A DNA stretch of 64,000 nucleotides from the NCBI RefSeq assembly GCF_013003965.1, contig NZ_CP053069.1, positions 2,883,419 through 2,947,418 on the forward strand, written 5' to 3'. Source of the DNA: Usitatibacter rugosus. GTDB taxonomy: Bacteria; Pseudomonadota; Gammaproteobacteria; Burkholderiales; Usitatibacteraceae. The notes under the pieces are model-generated. The model was not told where the DNA came from and searched no databases. It worked only from the letters and a program-made list of their open reading frames with translations. Of this stretch, positions 1 through 7,676 are shown piece after piece. The position numbers and the translations under genes are program-made. Every line of letters starts with the position of its first letter. Position 1 is the stretch's first letter.

Positions 1-497
1 GCCACGCCGTAGCAGGTGCAGAAATAGGTCTGGTCGGGTTCGGCTTCCATGTAGACGCCCGTGCCGCGGATGCCGATGGAGGCGATGCGCGTCGTGAGCG
101 ACACCGGGCGGCGGCTCGGGAACACCGAGAGCAGCTTGCCGGTAAGGAGCTTGATGCCCGTGACCACCAGGGAATCGGCGGGCGGAGCTTCCACCAGCAC
201 GTTGCTGTCCGCGCGCAGGATGAAGGCGCTCTCGCCCACCGCGTAGACGACTTCGCTGTTCTTGCCCGTCTGGATGGTCGAGCCGGCGCCGATCTTCGAC
301 TCCGTGGTGGCGGCCTGGCCGTTGATGAGGACCGTGCCGTTCACGCGGTAGACGGACTTGCCGGCGGGCAGCTTGGAAGGCGCACTGCCCAGGACTTGCG
401 CGAGGGCCTCGATTCCCGCCCCCGAAAAAGCACCCATCGCCAGGGCCTGGATCAGCCAACGGCGCCGAGGATCTTCGGCTTCACCGAATCGCTTCAT
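1..497 (-). CDS. FecR-domain protein, partial (C-terminus beyond window)
   Basis: Minus-strand frame opening with ATG at 497 and still open at base 1, so only the first ~165 codons are visible. The N-terminus carries an arginine run (PRRRWLIQAL, residues 10-19) followed by a hydrophobic stretch, which looks like an export signal, possibly Tat-type. From about residue 47 the sequence reads as a FecR-type beta-rich domain: YRVNGTVLINGQ, then GSTIQTGKNSEVVYAVG, then IRGTGVYMEAEPDQTYFCTC. FecR-domain proteins of this kind are usually periplasmic and lie near surface or signalling genes, but the downstream neighbours are outside the window. An AGAGG ribosome binding site lies about 10 nt before the ATG. 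Domain assignment is by motif recognition; the role is unknown. Confidence 0.72.
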   Translation of the reverse strand, partial: MKRFGEAEDPRRRWLIQALAMGAFSGAGIEALAQVLGSAPSKLPAGKSVYRVNGTVLINGQAATTESKIGAGSTIQTGKNSEVVYAVGESAFILRADSNVLVEAPPADSLVVTGIKLLTGKLLSVFPSRRPVSLTTRIASIGIRGTGVYMEAEPDQTYFCTCYGV

Positions 498-560
498 GTG
501 CGCTTACCTCTTCTTTTCGTATGAGGGCTATACGGCCACCCTCCTCCCTTAGATGTTTGC

Positions 561-589
561 ATTATCACAGCTAAGTCGCTGTTCCCCAA
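561..589 (-). promoter_or_regulatory. Candidate sigma-70 promoter for the FecR-domain gene
   Basis: On the minus strand TTGGGG (589-584) is followed 17 nt later by GATAAT (566-561). This lies about 65 bp upstream of the ATG at 497 in an otherwise non-coding gap. Assigned by consensus match only. Confidence 0.4.
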
Positions 590-604
590 TGCTGAAAATC
601 ACAC

Positions 605-633
605 TTGACCAGTGACCGCGGGTCATTTATTCT
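605..633 (+). promoter_or_regulatory. Candidate sigma-70 promoter of the tetR-efflux operon
   Basis: TTGACC (605-610) and TATTCT (628-633) are separated by exactly 17 nt, a near-consensus promoter reading toward the TetR gene. Its spacer contains the first TGACC/GGTCA palindrome, so a bound repressor would cover the promoter. Confidence 0.6.
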
Positions 634-656
634 GGCCGTCAACTGACCCGGAGTCA
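613..656 (+). promoter_or_regulatory. Two palindromic operators, probable TetR autorepression sites
   Basis: TGACCGCGGGTCA (613-625) and TGACCCGGAGTCA (644-656) are 13 bp palindromes, perfect and one-mismatch respectively, 31 bp apart centre to centre. Each is followed directly by TTTAT. The first sits in the promoter spacer. The second overlaps the GGAG ribosome binding site (650-653) that sets the start at 660. TetR-family repressors typically bind such sites in front of their own gene; the link to this particular TetR is inferred. Confidence 0.6.
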
Positions 657-659
657 TTT

Positions 660-1340
660 ATGGCCGTCAAGCAACGCGCCGTCGCGGAGGCGGACAAGGA
701 GGAGCGGCGTAACGCCATCCTCGACGCGGCCGAAGCGCTGTTCAACGAGCACCCCACCCGCGTCGCCAACGTCGCCGAGGTCGCCGCGGCGGCCGGGCTC
801 GCCAAGGGCACGGTCTACCTGTACTTCCCCAGCAAAGAAGAGATGCTTCTGGCGCTCCATGAGCGCCACGTCGCGCGCTTCTTCGCCGAGGTGATGCGCC
901 TGCTGGACGGACCGGGCGAGATCGACTTCGATGCCGTATTCGAGGTGACGCGCAAGCACTTCATCCGCGCGCCCGGCTGCCTCGCCCTCACCAGCCGCTG
1001 CTTCGGGTTGATGGACCGCGAGATCCCGCTCGAGACGGCCCTGGAGTTCAAGATCCGCGTCGCGCAGACCCTCGCCGCCGCGGGTACCGCGCTCGAGCGG
1101 CACTTCCCCGCGCTCTCCCCGGGCCAGGGCATCGTGGTCTTCCTGCACAGCTACGGCCTGATCGTCGGGCTGTGGCAGCTCCTGCATCCCAACGAGCGGT
1201 TCGGCGCGGCGATGAATCGTCCGGAGCTGAAGCTCATCAAGCGCGACTACGAGCGCGACATCGAGGCGGCGCTGCGCGCCCTGTGGTCGGGCATGACCGC
1301 GGGCAGCGTTCCGGCCACGCCGAAAAGGAAATCGCGATGA
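660..1340 (+). CDS. TetR/AcrR-family transcriptional repressor
   Basis: A 226-residue regulator. The N-terminal helix-turn-helix is clear at residues ~38-57 (VAEVAAAAGLAKGTVYLYF), the TetR DNA-binding signature, followed by a helical ligand-binding domain without recognisable specificity. I chose ATG 660 over an upstream GTG at 612 because GGAG lies 6 nt before it, and because the 612 start would lie upstream of the predicted -10 box. The stop overlaps the ATG of the next gene (ATGA), so it is translationally coupled to the efflux genes. It probably represses this operon through the two upstream palindromes. The inducing ligand cannot be read from sequence. Confidence 0.9.
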   Translation: MAVKQRAVAEADKEERRNAILDAAEALFNEHPTRVANVAEVAAAAGLAKGTVYLYFPSKEEMLLALHERHVARFFAEVMRLLDGPGEIDFDAVFEVTRKHFIRAPGCLALTSRCFGLMDREIPLETALEFKIRVAQTLAAAGTALERHFPALSPGQGIVVFLHSYGLIVGLWQLLHPNERFGAAMNRPELKLIKRDYERDIEAALRALWSGMTAGSVPATPKRKSR

Positions 1341-2431
1341 AGCACGTCCTTTCGCTCGCCGCGCTCGCGGCGGTGCTCGCCGCGTGCGGCGGCAGCAAGA
1401 CCCCGACCGAAGCCGTCCGTCCGGTGCTCACGCAGAAGGTCGCGGCCGGCGCCGCGGCAGCGCGCGACGTGTATTCGGGCGAGGTGCGCGCGCGCTACGA
1501 GACCGACCTCGGCTTCCGCATCGCCGGCAAGATCCTCAAGCGCGAGGTCGACGCGGGGGCCCGCGTGAAGAAGGGCCAGGTGCTCGCGCGCCTCGATCCC
1601 GAGGACGCCAAGCTCGCCGCCGATGCCGCGCGCGCGCAGACCGCCTCCTCCGAGAGCGACCTCGCGCTCGCCAAGTCCGAGCTCGACCGCAGCGCCGACC
1701 TGCTCGACAAGAAGTTCATCAGCCAGAGCGCGTACGACGCGAAGAAGAACATCTACAACGCGGCCCAGGCGAAGCACGACCAGATGAAGTCGCAGGCGGC
1801 GATCTCCACGAACCAGGCCGGCTACACGACGCTCACCGCGGATGCCGATGGCGTCGTGCTGGTGGCGATGGCCGAGCCGGGACAAGTGGTCACCGCGGGA
1901 CAGGCCGTGCTCAAGCTCGCGCACGCCGGCGAGAAGGACGTGGTGCTGAACGCACCCGAGGGCCAGCTCGCGCGCTTCCGCGTCGGCGAGGACGTCGGCA
2001 TCTCGCTGTGGGCCGACCCGCAGAAGGTGTTCCGCGGGCGCATCCGCGAGGTTGCGGGCGGCGCCGATGCCGTGACGCGCACGTACACCGTGAAAGTCGC
2101 CGCGATCGATCCGCCGCCCACCGCATACATCGGCATGACGGCCAACGTGCTCTTCGCGCCGACCGTCGATGCGGGCCTCACGTTGCTGCCGCTCGGTGCC
2201 ATCGCCGGCGACCGCGACGCGCCCGCCGTCTGGATCGTCGATCCGAAGACCAGCGCCGTACAGCTGCGCCGCGTGAAGCTGGGGGCCTTCCGCGAGGATG
2301 GCGCCACCGTGCTCGAGGGCCTCGCACCGGGCGAGGTCGTCGTCACCGCGGGCGTGCACAAGCTGCGCGCGGGGCAAGTGGTGCGCGTCGCCGAGTCCGG
2401 CAAGCCCGCCGCCGTCGCCGACGGGCGCTAG
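1337..2431 (+). CDS. RND efflux periplasmic adaptor (membrane fusion) lipoprotein
   Basis: A 364-residue HlyD/AcrA-type adaptor that would bridge an inner-membrane RND pump to an outer-membrane channel. The N-terminus is a lipoprotein signal ending in a lipobox (LAAC then GGSK), so the mature protein should be lipid-anchored in the periplasm. The first lipoyl half-motif is at about residues 58-85 (FRIAGKILKREVDAGARVKKG), followed by an Ala/Asp/Lys-rich helical hairpin and the second lipoyl half (TADADGVVLVAMAEPGQVV). Its start overlaps the tetR stop and the pump gene begins 6 nt after its stop. No outer-membrane factor gene is in the window, so the pump probably borrows a TolC-like channel encoded elsewhere. 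Confidence 0.92.
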   Translation: MKHVLSLAALAAVLAACGGSKTPTEAVRPVLTQKVAAGAAAARDVYSGEVRARYETDLGFRIAGKILKREVDAGARVKKGQVLARLDPEDAKLAADAARAQTASSESDLALAKSELDRSADLLDKKFISQSAYDAKKNIYNAAQAKHDQMKSQAAISTNQAGYTTLTADADGVVLVAMAEPGQVVTAGQAVLKLAHAGEKDVVLNAPEGQLARFRVGEDVGISLWADPQKVFRGRIREVAGGADAVTRTYTVKVAAIDPPPTAYIGMTANVLFAPTVDAGLTLLPLGAIAGDRDAPAVWIVDPKTSAVQLRRVKLGAFREDGATVLEGLAPGEVVVTAGVHKLRAGQVVRVAESGKPAAVADGR

Positions 2432-2437
2432 GGCGCG

Positions 2438-5400
2438 ATGAGACAGCGCTTCAACCTCTCCGAGTGGGCCCTCGAGCACCAGACGCTGGTGCTCTTCTTC
2501 ATGATCGTGCTCGCGGCGATCGGCATCGGCTCGTACCTGCGCCTGGGCCAGGCGGAGGATCCGGACTTCACCTTCAAGCTGATGGTGGTGCGCACGATGT
2601 GGCCCGGCGCCTCGGCCGAGGAGGTCGAGCGCCAGCTCACCGACAAGATCGAGCGGAAGCTGCAGGAGACGCCGCGCCTCGACTTCCTGCGCAGCTACTC
2701 GAAGCCCGGCGAATCCGTCGTGTTCGTCTTCGTGAAGGACAACTCGCGTCCCGAGGAGATCAAGGACACCTGGTACCAGGTCCGCAAAAAAGTCGGCGAC
2801 ATCCGCCTCACCCTTCCGCAGGGCGTGATCGGCCCGTTCTTCAACGACGAGTTCGGCGACACCTTCGGCAACATCTACGCGCTCACCGGCGACGGCTTCA
2901 CCTATGCGCAGCTGAAGGAGACGGCCGATCGCATCCGCAACCAGCTCCTGCGGGTGAAGGATGTCGCGAAGGTGGACCTGATCGGCGAGCAGGACGAGAA
3001 GATCTACGTCGAGCTCGCCAACGCGAAGCTCGCCACGTTCGGCATCGAGCCCGCGCTCGTGTTCGCGGCGCTGCAGCAGCAGAACGCCGTGTCCGCGACG
3101 GGAAGCTTCGAGACCCCGACCGACCGCATCTACATCCGCGCCACCGGAGCGCTCGACTCCGTGGAGAGCGTGAAGCAGATCGCGATCCGCGCCAACGGCC
3201 GCCTCTTTCGCCTGGGCGACATCGCGAACGTCACGCGCGGCTTCGCCGATCCCGCGCAGCCCCGCATGCGCTACATGGGCCGCGACGCGCTGGGCATCGC
3301 GGTCTCGATGGTGCCGCGCGGCGACATCATCGCGCTCGGCAAGGCGCTGGATGCCGAGACCGAGCGCATCGAGGGCCAGCTCCCCGTGGGCCTGGAGCTG
3401 GACCGCGTGAACGACCAGCCGGCCACGGTGAAGCGCTCGGTGGGCGAGTTCACGCGCGCGCTCGCCGAGGCCGTGACCATCGTGCTGATCGTGAGCTTCG
3501 TCTCGCTGGGGCTACGTACCGGGCTCATCGTGGCCCTTTCGATCCCTCTCACGCTCTTCGTCACGTTCGCCTTCATGTACCAGGCCGGCGTGGACCTGCA
3601 CAAGATCTCGCTCGGCGCCCTCATCATCTCGCTGGGCCTCCTGGTCGACGACGCGATCATCTCGGTAGAGATGATGGTCGTGAAGATGGAACAAGGCTGG
3701 GAGCGGGCGAAGGCCGCCTCCTTCGCGTACACCTCGACCGCGATGCCCATGCTCACCGGCACCATCGTCACCGCCGCGGGCTTCTTGCCGATCGGGCTCG
3801 CGCGCTCCTCCACGGGCGAATACACGTTCTCGATCTTCGCCGTGACTACCACCGCCCTGCTGGTGTCGTGGGTCGTCTCGGTGCTCTTCGTCCCCTACCT
3901 CGGCTACAAGCTGCTGCCGGACTTCCGCAAGGCGGGCGTGCACCTGGACGAGGGCGCGGTCTACCGCAAGCCCTTCTACCAGCGCTTCCGCCGCGTCGTC
4001 GAGTGGAGCGTCGATCACCGCCGCGTAGTGATCGCGGCGACCGCCGGCGTCTTCCTGCTTTCCATCTTCGGCTTCAAGTTCGTGCAGCAGCAGTTCTTCC
4101 CCGCGGCGAGCCGCCCCGAGCTGATCGTGGACCTGCGGCTGCAGGAAGGTGCTTCGATCGACGCGACCCAGGCGCAGGTGAAGAAGATGGAAGCGCTGCT
4201 GATGGGCGAGCCGCTGCTGCGCGACAACATCGAGAACTTCGTCTCCTACGTGGGCAGCGGGTCGCCGCGCTTCTACCTGCCGTTCGACCAGCAGCTCGTC
4301 AACGCGAACTTCGGCCAGTTCATCGTCAACACGAAGAACAACGAATCGCGCGAGTGGGTCCGCGCCCGGCTGCTCAAGGCCTTCGACGAGGACTTCCCCG
4401 AGGTGCGCGGCCGCGTGAACCGCCTCGAAAACGGCCCGCCCGTGGGCTTCCCGGTCCAGTTCCGCGTGATCGGCGAGGACAAGGAAGTGATCCGCGGCAT
4501 CGCCAACCAGGTCTCGCAGGTGATGCGCGACAACGCGTGGACCCGCGACGTCAACTTCGACTGGGACGAGCCCTCGAAGGTGATCCGCCTCACCATCGAC
4601 CAGAACCGCGCCCGCGTGCTCGGCATCTCGACGCAGGAGCTGTCGGCGTTCCTGAGCACGGTGCTCTCCGGCTCCGCGATCACGACCTACCGCGAGGCCG
4701 ACAAGCAGGTGGACGTGGTGGTGCGCGGCGCCCGCGAGGAGCGCGTGTACATGAGCCTGCTGAAGGATCTCGCGGTACCGATCGGCCGCGGCCGCACGGT
4801 GCCGCTGGCGCAGATCGCCAACCTCACGTACGGCTTCGAGCAGGGCATCTACTGGCGGCGCGACCGCCTGCCGGTGATCACGGTGCGCTCGGACCTGAAG
4901 GACGGCATCCAGGCGCCGGTCGTGAGCGCGCAGGTGAACGAGAAGCTGGAAGCGATCCGCTCGAAGCTGCCCTTCGGCTACCGCATCGACACGGGCGGCG
5001 CCGTCGAGGACGCGGGCAAGGGCCAGAAGTCGATCGCCATCGTCGCTCCGGTGATGATCCTCGTGATGATCACGGCGCTCATGCTGCAGCTGCAGAGCTT
5101 CTCGCGCCTCACGATGGTCCTGCTCACCGCGCCGCTGGGGCTGATCGGCGTGGTCGCCGCGCTGCTGGTCTTCAACGTGCCGTTCGGCTTCGTCGCGATG
5201 CTCGGCACGATCGCGCTCGCGGGAATGATCATGCGCAACTCCGTGATCCTCGTGGACCAGATCGAGCAGGACATCCGCAACGGCAGCGACCCATACGAGG
5301 CGATCACGGATGCCACGGTGAGACGCCTGCGTCCCATCGTGCTCACCGCCGCCGCCGCGGTGCTCGCGATGATCCCGCTCACCCGAAGCGCGTTCTACGG

Positions 5401-5524
5401 CCCGATGGCCGTGGCGATCATGGGCGGCCTGGTCGTGGCCACCGTGATCACGCTGGTGTTCCTCCCCGCGCTCTACGCCGCGTGGTATCGCGTGCGTCGC
5501 CCCACCCTCCAGGAGGCCGCATGA
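2438..5524 (+). CDS. RND-family efflux transporter, inner-membrane pump
   Basis: A 1028-residue AcrB-fold proton-driven exporter of normal family length. The first transmembrane helix (residues ~15-33, TLVLFFMIVLAAIGIGSYL) precedes a large periplasmic domain. The TM4 region has the conserved acidic pair of the proton relay in SLGLLVDDAIISVEMMVVKM, and a second periplasmic half and C-terminal membrane bundle follow. The sequence resembles the HAE1/MexK-like branch rather than the CusA metal branch, because the methionine-rich CusA signatures are absent. Substrate is not predictable. It is co-transcribed with the adaptor, and its stop overlaps the ATG of the following small membrane gene. Confidence 0.93.
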   Translation: MRQRFNLSEWALEHQTLVLFFMIVLAAIGIGSYLRLGQAEDPDFTFKLMVVRTMWPGASAEEVERQLTDKIERKLQETPRLDFLRSYSKPGESVVFVFVKDNSRPEEIKDTWYQVRKKVGDIRLTLPQGVIGPFFNDEFGDTFGNIYALTGDGFTYAQLKETADRIRNQLLRVKDVAKVDLIGEQDEKIYVELANAKLATFGIEPALVFAALQQQNAVSATGSFETPTDRIYIRATGALDSVESVKQIAIRANGRLFRLGDIANVTRGFADPAQPRMRYMGRDALGIAVSMVPRGDIIALGKALDAETERIEGQLPVGLELDRVNDQPATVKRSVGEFTRALAEAVTIVLIVSFVSLGLRTGLIVALSIPLTLFVTFAFMYQAGVDLHKISLGALIISLGLLVDDAIISVEMMVVKMEQGWERAKAASFAYTSTAMPMLTGTIVTAAGFLPIGLARSSTGEYTFSIFAVTTTALLVSWVVSVLFVPYLGYKLLPDFRKAGVHLDEGAVYRKPFYQRFRRVVEWSVDHRRVVIAATAGVFLLSIFGFKFVQQQFFPAASRPELIVDLRLQEGASIDATQAQVKKMEALLMGEPLLRDNIENFVSYVGSGSPRFYLPFDQQLVNANFGQFIVNTKNNESREWVRARLLKAFDEDFPEVRGRVNRLENGPPVGFPVQFRVIGEDKEVIRGIANQVSQVMRDNAWTRDVNFDWDEPSKVIRLTIDQNRARVLGISTQELSAFLSTVLSGSAITTYREADKQVDVVVRGAREERVYMSLLKDLAVPIGRGRTVPLAQIANLTYGFEQGIYWRRDRLPVITVRSDLKDGIQAPVVSAQVNEKLEAIRSKLPFGYRIDTGGAVEDAGKGQKSIAIVAPVMILVMITALMLQLQSFSRLTMVLLTAPLGLIGVVAALLVFNVPFGFVAMLGTIALAGMIMRNSVILVDQIEQDIRNGSDPYEAITDATVRRLRPIVLTAAAAVLAMIPLTRSAFYGPMAVAIMGGLVVATVITLVFLPALYAAWYRVRRPTLQEAA

Positions 5525-5934
5525 GCATCGTGGCACTGGTCGCACTCGGCGCGGGCATCTTCGCCGCGCTGGGCACGCTGCACCTGCTCTACACCTTCTT
5601 CACGCCGAAGTTCGACCCGCGCGATGCGGCCGTGAAGGACGCGATGCAAGCCACGTCGCCGCGCATCACCCGCGCCACGACGATGTGGAAGGCCTGGGTC
5701 GGCTTCAACGCGAGCCACAGCCTGGGCGCGATGGTGTTCGGCGCGGTGTACCTCACGCTCGCGGTCCAGCATCCCGAAGTCCTGGCCGCATCGAAGCCGC
5801 TGCTGCTGATCGCCGGCGCCACGGGCCTCGCCTTCCTCGCGCTCGCGGTGCGCTACTGGTTCCGCATTCCGCTCATCGGCATCGCCCTCGCGACCCTGTG
5901 CTTCCTCGTCGCCAGCGCCCGCGCTTTCATTTAG
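5521..5934 (+). CDS. Small four-helix membrane protein coupled to the efflux operon
   Basis: A 137-residue, very hydrophobic protein with about four predicted membrane helices (residues ~4-26, 58-78, 86-108, 112-135). Its ATG overlaps the stop of the RND pump gene (ATGA), so it belongs to the operon. A conserved-looking GFNASHSLGAMVFG stretch lies around residues 61-74. It resembles small membrane proteins annotated as LIC_13387 family, but that is from memory and no function is established. A helper role for the pump is only inferred from position. Confidence 0.75.
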   Translation: MSIVALVALGAGIFAALGTLHLLYTFFTPKFDPRDAAVKDAMQATSPRITRATTMWKAWVGFNASHSLGAMVFGAVYLTLAVQHPEVLAASKPLLLIAGATGLAFLALAVRYWFRIPLIGIALATLCFLVASARAFI

Positions 5935-5944
5935 TCTTGGCGGC

Positions 5945-6646
5945 ATGGAACGCCGCGACTTTGTAGGACTCTGCACCGCCTCCGCGGCCGCGCTTTCCCT
6001 CCCGGGCGCTGGCCATGCCGCAACGCTCACCGCGCGCAACTATCGGCGCGCGAAGCTCGTCGACGAGCGAGGGCAGCCGCTTCGCGTGGCCGCGCTGAAG
6101 ACCGGTGTCACCTACGTCTTCGACTATCCGTTCGCCTCCACGCCCTGCTTCCTGATCCGCCTCGACAAGCCCGCACCCGGCGGCGTCGAGTTGCGCACCG
6201 AGTCGGGGTCGACGTATCGCTGGGAAGGCGGCATCGGACCCGGCAAGGCGGTCGTCGCCTATTCCGCGATCTGCGCGCACAAGCTCACGTACCCCACGCG
6301 CCAGGTGAGCTTCATCGGCTATCGCGATGCGCCCAGCCCGGTGGCCGGTCCGGGCAAGGTCATCACGTGCTGCTCGGACCGCAGCGTCTACGATCCCGCT
6401 GCCGGTGCCCGCGTGGTCTCCGGCCCCGCGCCGCAGCCGCTCGCCACCATCCTCCTCGAGCACGACGCGAAAGCCGACGAGGTGTTCGCGGTCGGCACGT
6501 TCGGCGGCGAGATGTTCACCGAGTTCTTCAAGAAATTCGAGTTCCGCCTGCAGCTCGAGATGGGCAACCGCGTGCGCAGCGAGGTCGACCGCACGGCGAC
6601 GGTAAAGGAGCTCGCCACGTACAGCGCCCAGTGGGCGCAGTGCTGA
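5945..6646 (+). CDS. Exported Rieske-like protein with altered second ligand motif
   Basis: A 233-residue protein with a Tat-like signal (RRDF at residues 3-6, hydrophobic core, AGHA cleavage region near 22-25). A Rieske-type pattern follows: C110-A-H112 as the first ligand pair and C142-C-S-D145 then RSVYDP as the second. Canonical Rieske proteins have C-x-H and C-x-x-H; here Asp145 stands where the second His should be while the flanking S-x-[FY]-D-P is retained. It may hold a modified or no cluster. It lies 10 nt after the efflux operon and converges with the LysR gene. A role as a periplasmic redox protein is plausible but not shown. Confidence 0.7.
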   Translation: MERRDFVGLCTASAAALSLPGAGHAATLTARNYRRAKLVDERGQPLRVAALKTGVTYVFDYPFASTPCFLIRLDKPAPGGVELRTESGSTYRWEGGIGPGKAVVAYSAICAHKLTYPTRQVSFIGYRDAPSPVAGPGKVITCCSDRSVYDPAAGARVVSGPAPQPLATILLEHDAKADEVFAVGTFGGEMFTEFFKKFEFRLQLEMGNRVRSEVDRTATVKELATYSAQWAQC

Positions 6647-6647
6647 G

Positions 6648-7589
6648 CTAGATCTCGAAGCTCTCGCGCGGAGCGGCCTCGAGCTGCTTCAGGTCCTCGA
6701 TGCGGAAGCGCGGCGCGAAGAGCCGCAGGAATTCCACCATGTAGCCCCGCAGGTAGGCGCCGCGCTTGAAGGCGATGCGCGTCGTCTGCGTGGGAAAGAG
6801 GTGCGCGGCGTCGAGCGCGACCAGCCCCTCGTCCTTGCCGGGGCGAAACGCCTTCTCCGAGATGATGCCCACGCCGAGACCGAGCGTGACGTACGACTTG
6901 ATCACGTCCGAGTCCAGCGCCGTGAGCACGATGTCGGGCGTGAGGCCGCGGGCGAGGAATACGCGGTCGATGGCGGTGCGCCCCGCGAAGGTCGGATCGT
7001 AGGTGACGATGGGATGCTCCGCGATCGCCTCCAGCGTGATGCGCTTCATCTTCGCGAGCGGATGGGACGCGGGCACCACGACGCAGTGATGCCACTGGTA
7101 GGCCGGCAGCGTGATCAGCTGGGGATACTCCATCAGCGCCTCGGTCGCGATCGCGAAGTCCGCGTCGCCATCGAGCACGTGGCGCGCGAGCTGGTGCGGG
7201 TTGCCCTGCAGCAGCTTCAGCCGCACGTGCGGGAAGTGCTTCTTGAACTCCGTCACCACGGGCGGCAGCGCATAGCGGGCCTGGGTGTGCGTCACGGCTA
7301 CCGCGAGGCTGCCCTTGGCCGAGTCCGCATATTCCTGGCCCACGGACTTGAGATTCCCGATCTCCGCGAGGATCCGGTCGATCCCGGCGACGATCTCGCG
7401 CCCGGCGTCGGTAACGGCGGTGAGCCGCTTGCCCTGGCGCACGAAGATTTCCGACCCCAACTCGCGCTCCAGCTCCCGAAGCTGGCGGGACACGCCGGGC
7501 TGGGACGTGTGGAGCGCCGCGGCCGCCTCCGAGATATTGAGGCCGCGCCGGGCGACCTCCGAGACGTAGCGAAATTGCTGCAGATTCAT
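6648..7589 (-). CDS. cysB: CysB-type LysR transcriptional regulator of sulfur assimilation
   Basis: A 313-residue LysR protein of the CysB/Cbl branch. The N-terminal winged HTH is typical (LNISEAAAALHTSQPGVSRQ, residues ~17-36), and the effector domain has the CysB hallmark THTQARYALPPVV (residues ~100-112). CysB proteins bind N-acetylserine or sulfate-derived signals and activate cys operons when sulfur is limiting. It is transcribed divergently from cysI with an 87 bp AT-rich gap, the classic arrangement for an activator and its target. A second paralogue lies at 19798, so which of the two is the global CysB is uncertain. Confidence 0.88.
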   Translation of the reverse strand: MNLQQFRYVSEVARRGLNISEAAAALHTSQPGVSRQLRELERELGSEIFVRQGKRLTAVTDAGREIVAGIDRILAEIGNLKSVGQEYADSAKGSLAVAVTHTQARYALPPVVTEFKKHFPHVRLKLLQGNPHQLARHVLDGDADFAIATEALMEYPQLITLPAYQWHHCVVVPASHPLAKMKRITLEAIAEHPIVTYDPTFAGRTAIDRVFLARGLTPDIVLTALDSDVIKSYVTLGLGVGIISEKAFRPGKDEGLVALDAAHLFPTQTTRIAFKRGAYLRGYMVEFLRLFAPRFRIEDLKQLEAAPRESFEI

Positions 7590-7676
7590 GGGCTTGGCCT
7601 GTATATACCTGTTGGTTATAAGAATATCACAACAAAGTATTTTTCAGGCATATAAGGACTGTCCAGAATCGCTGGC
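7590..7676. promoter_or_regulatory. Divergent cysB-cysI control region
   Basis: An 87 bp gap between two diverging starts. It is much richer in A+T than its surroundings, with GTATATACC at 7600-7608, GGTTATAAGAATATCAC at 7614-7630 and TATAAG at 7651-7656. The last may be a cysI -10 box lacking a good -35, as expected of an activator-dependent promoter. LysR boxes are degenerate, so individual CysB sites cannot be assigned. Confidence 0.45.

Noticed and set aside
498-604. Possible small RNA or leader upstream of the tetR promoter
   Set aside because: Only a divergent promoter for the FecR-domain gene is supported; no stable hairpin with a T-tract is present.
1384-5520. Continuous forward frame through the adaptor and RND genes
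   Set aside because: It is out of frame with both real genes and arginine-rich; only its last 137 codons (5521-5934) encode a real protein.
7590-7676. Riboswitch upstream of cysI
   Set aside because: The gap is only 87 bp, AT-rich, and fits a LysR-controlled divergent promoter. No SAM-type riboswitch core is seen.
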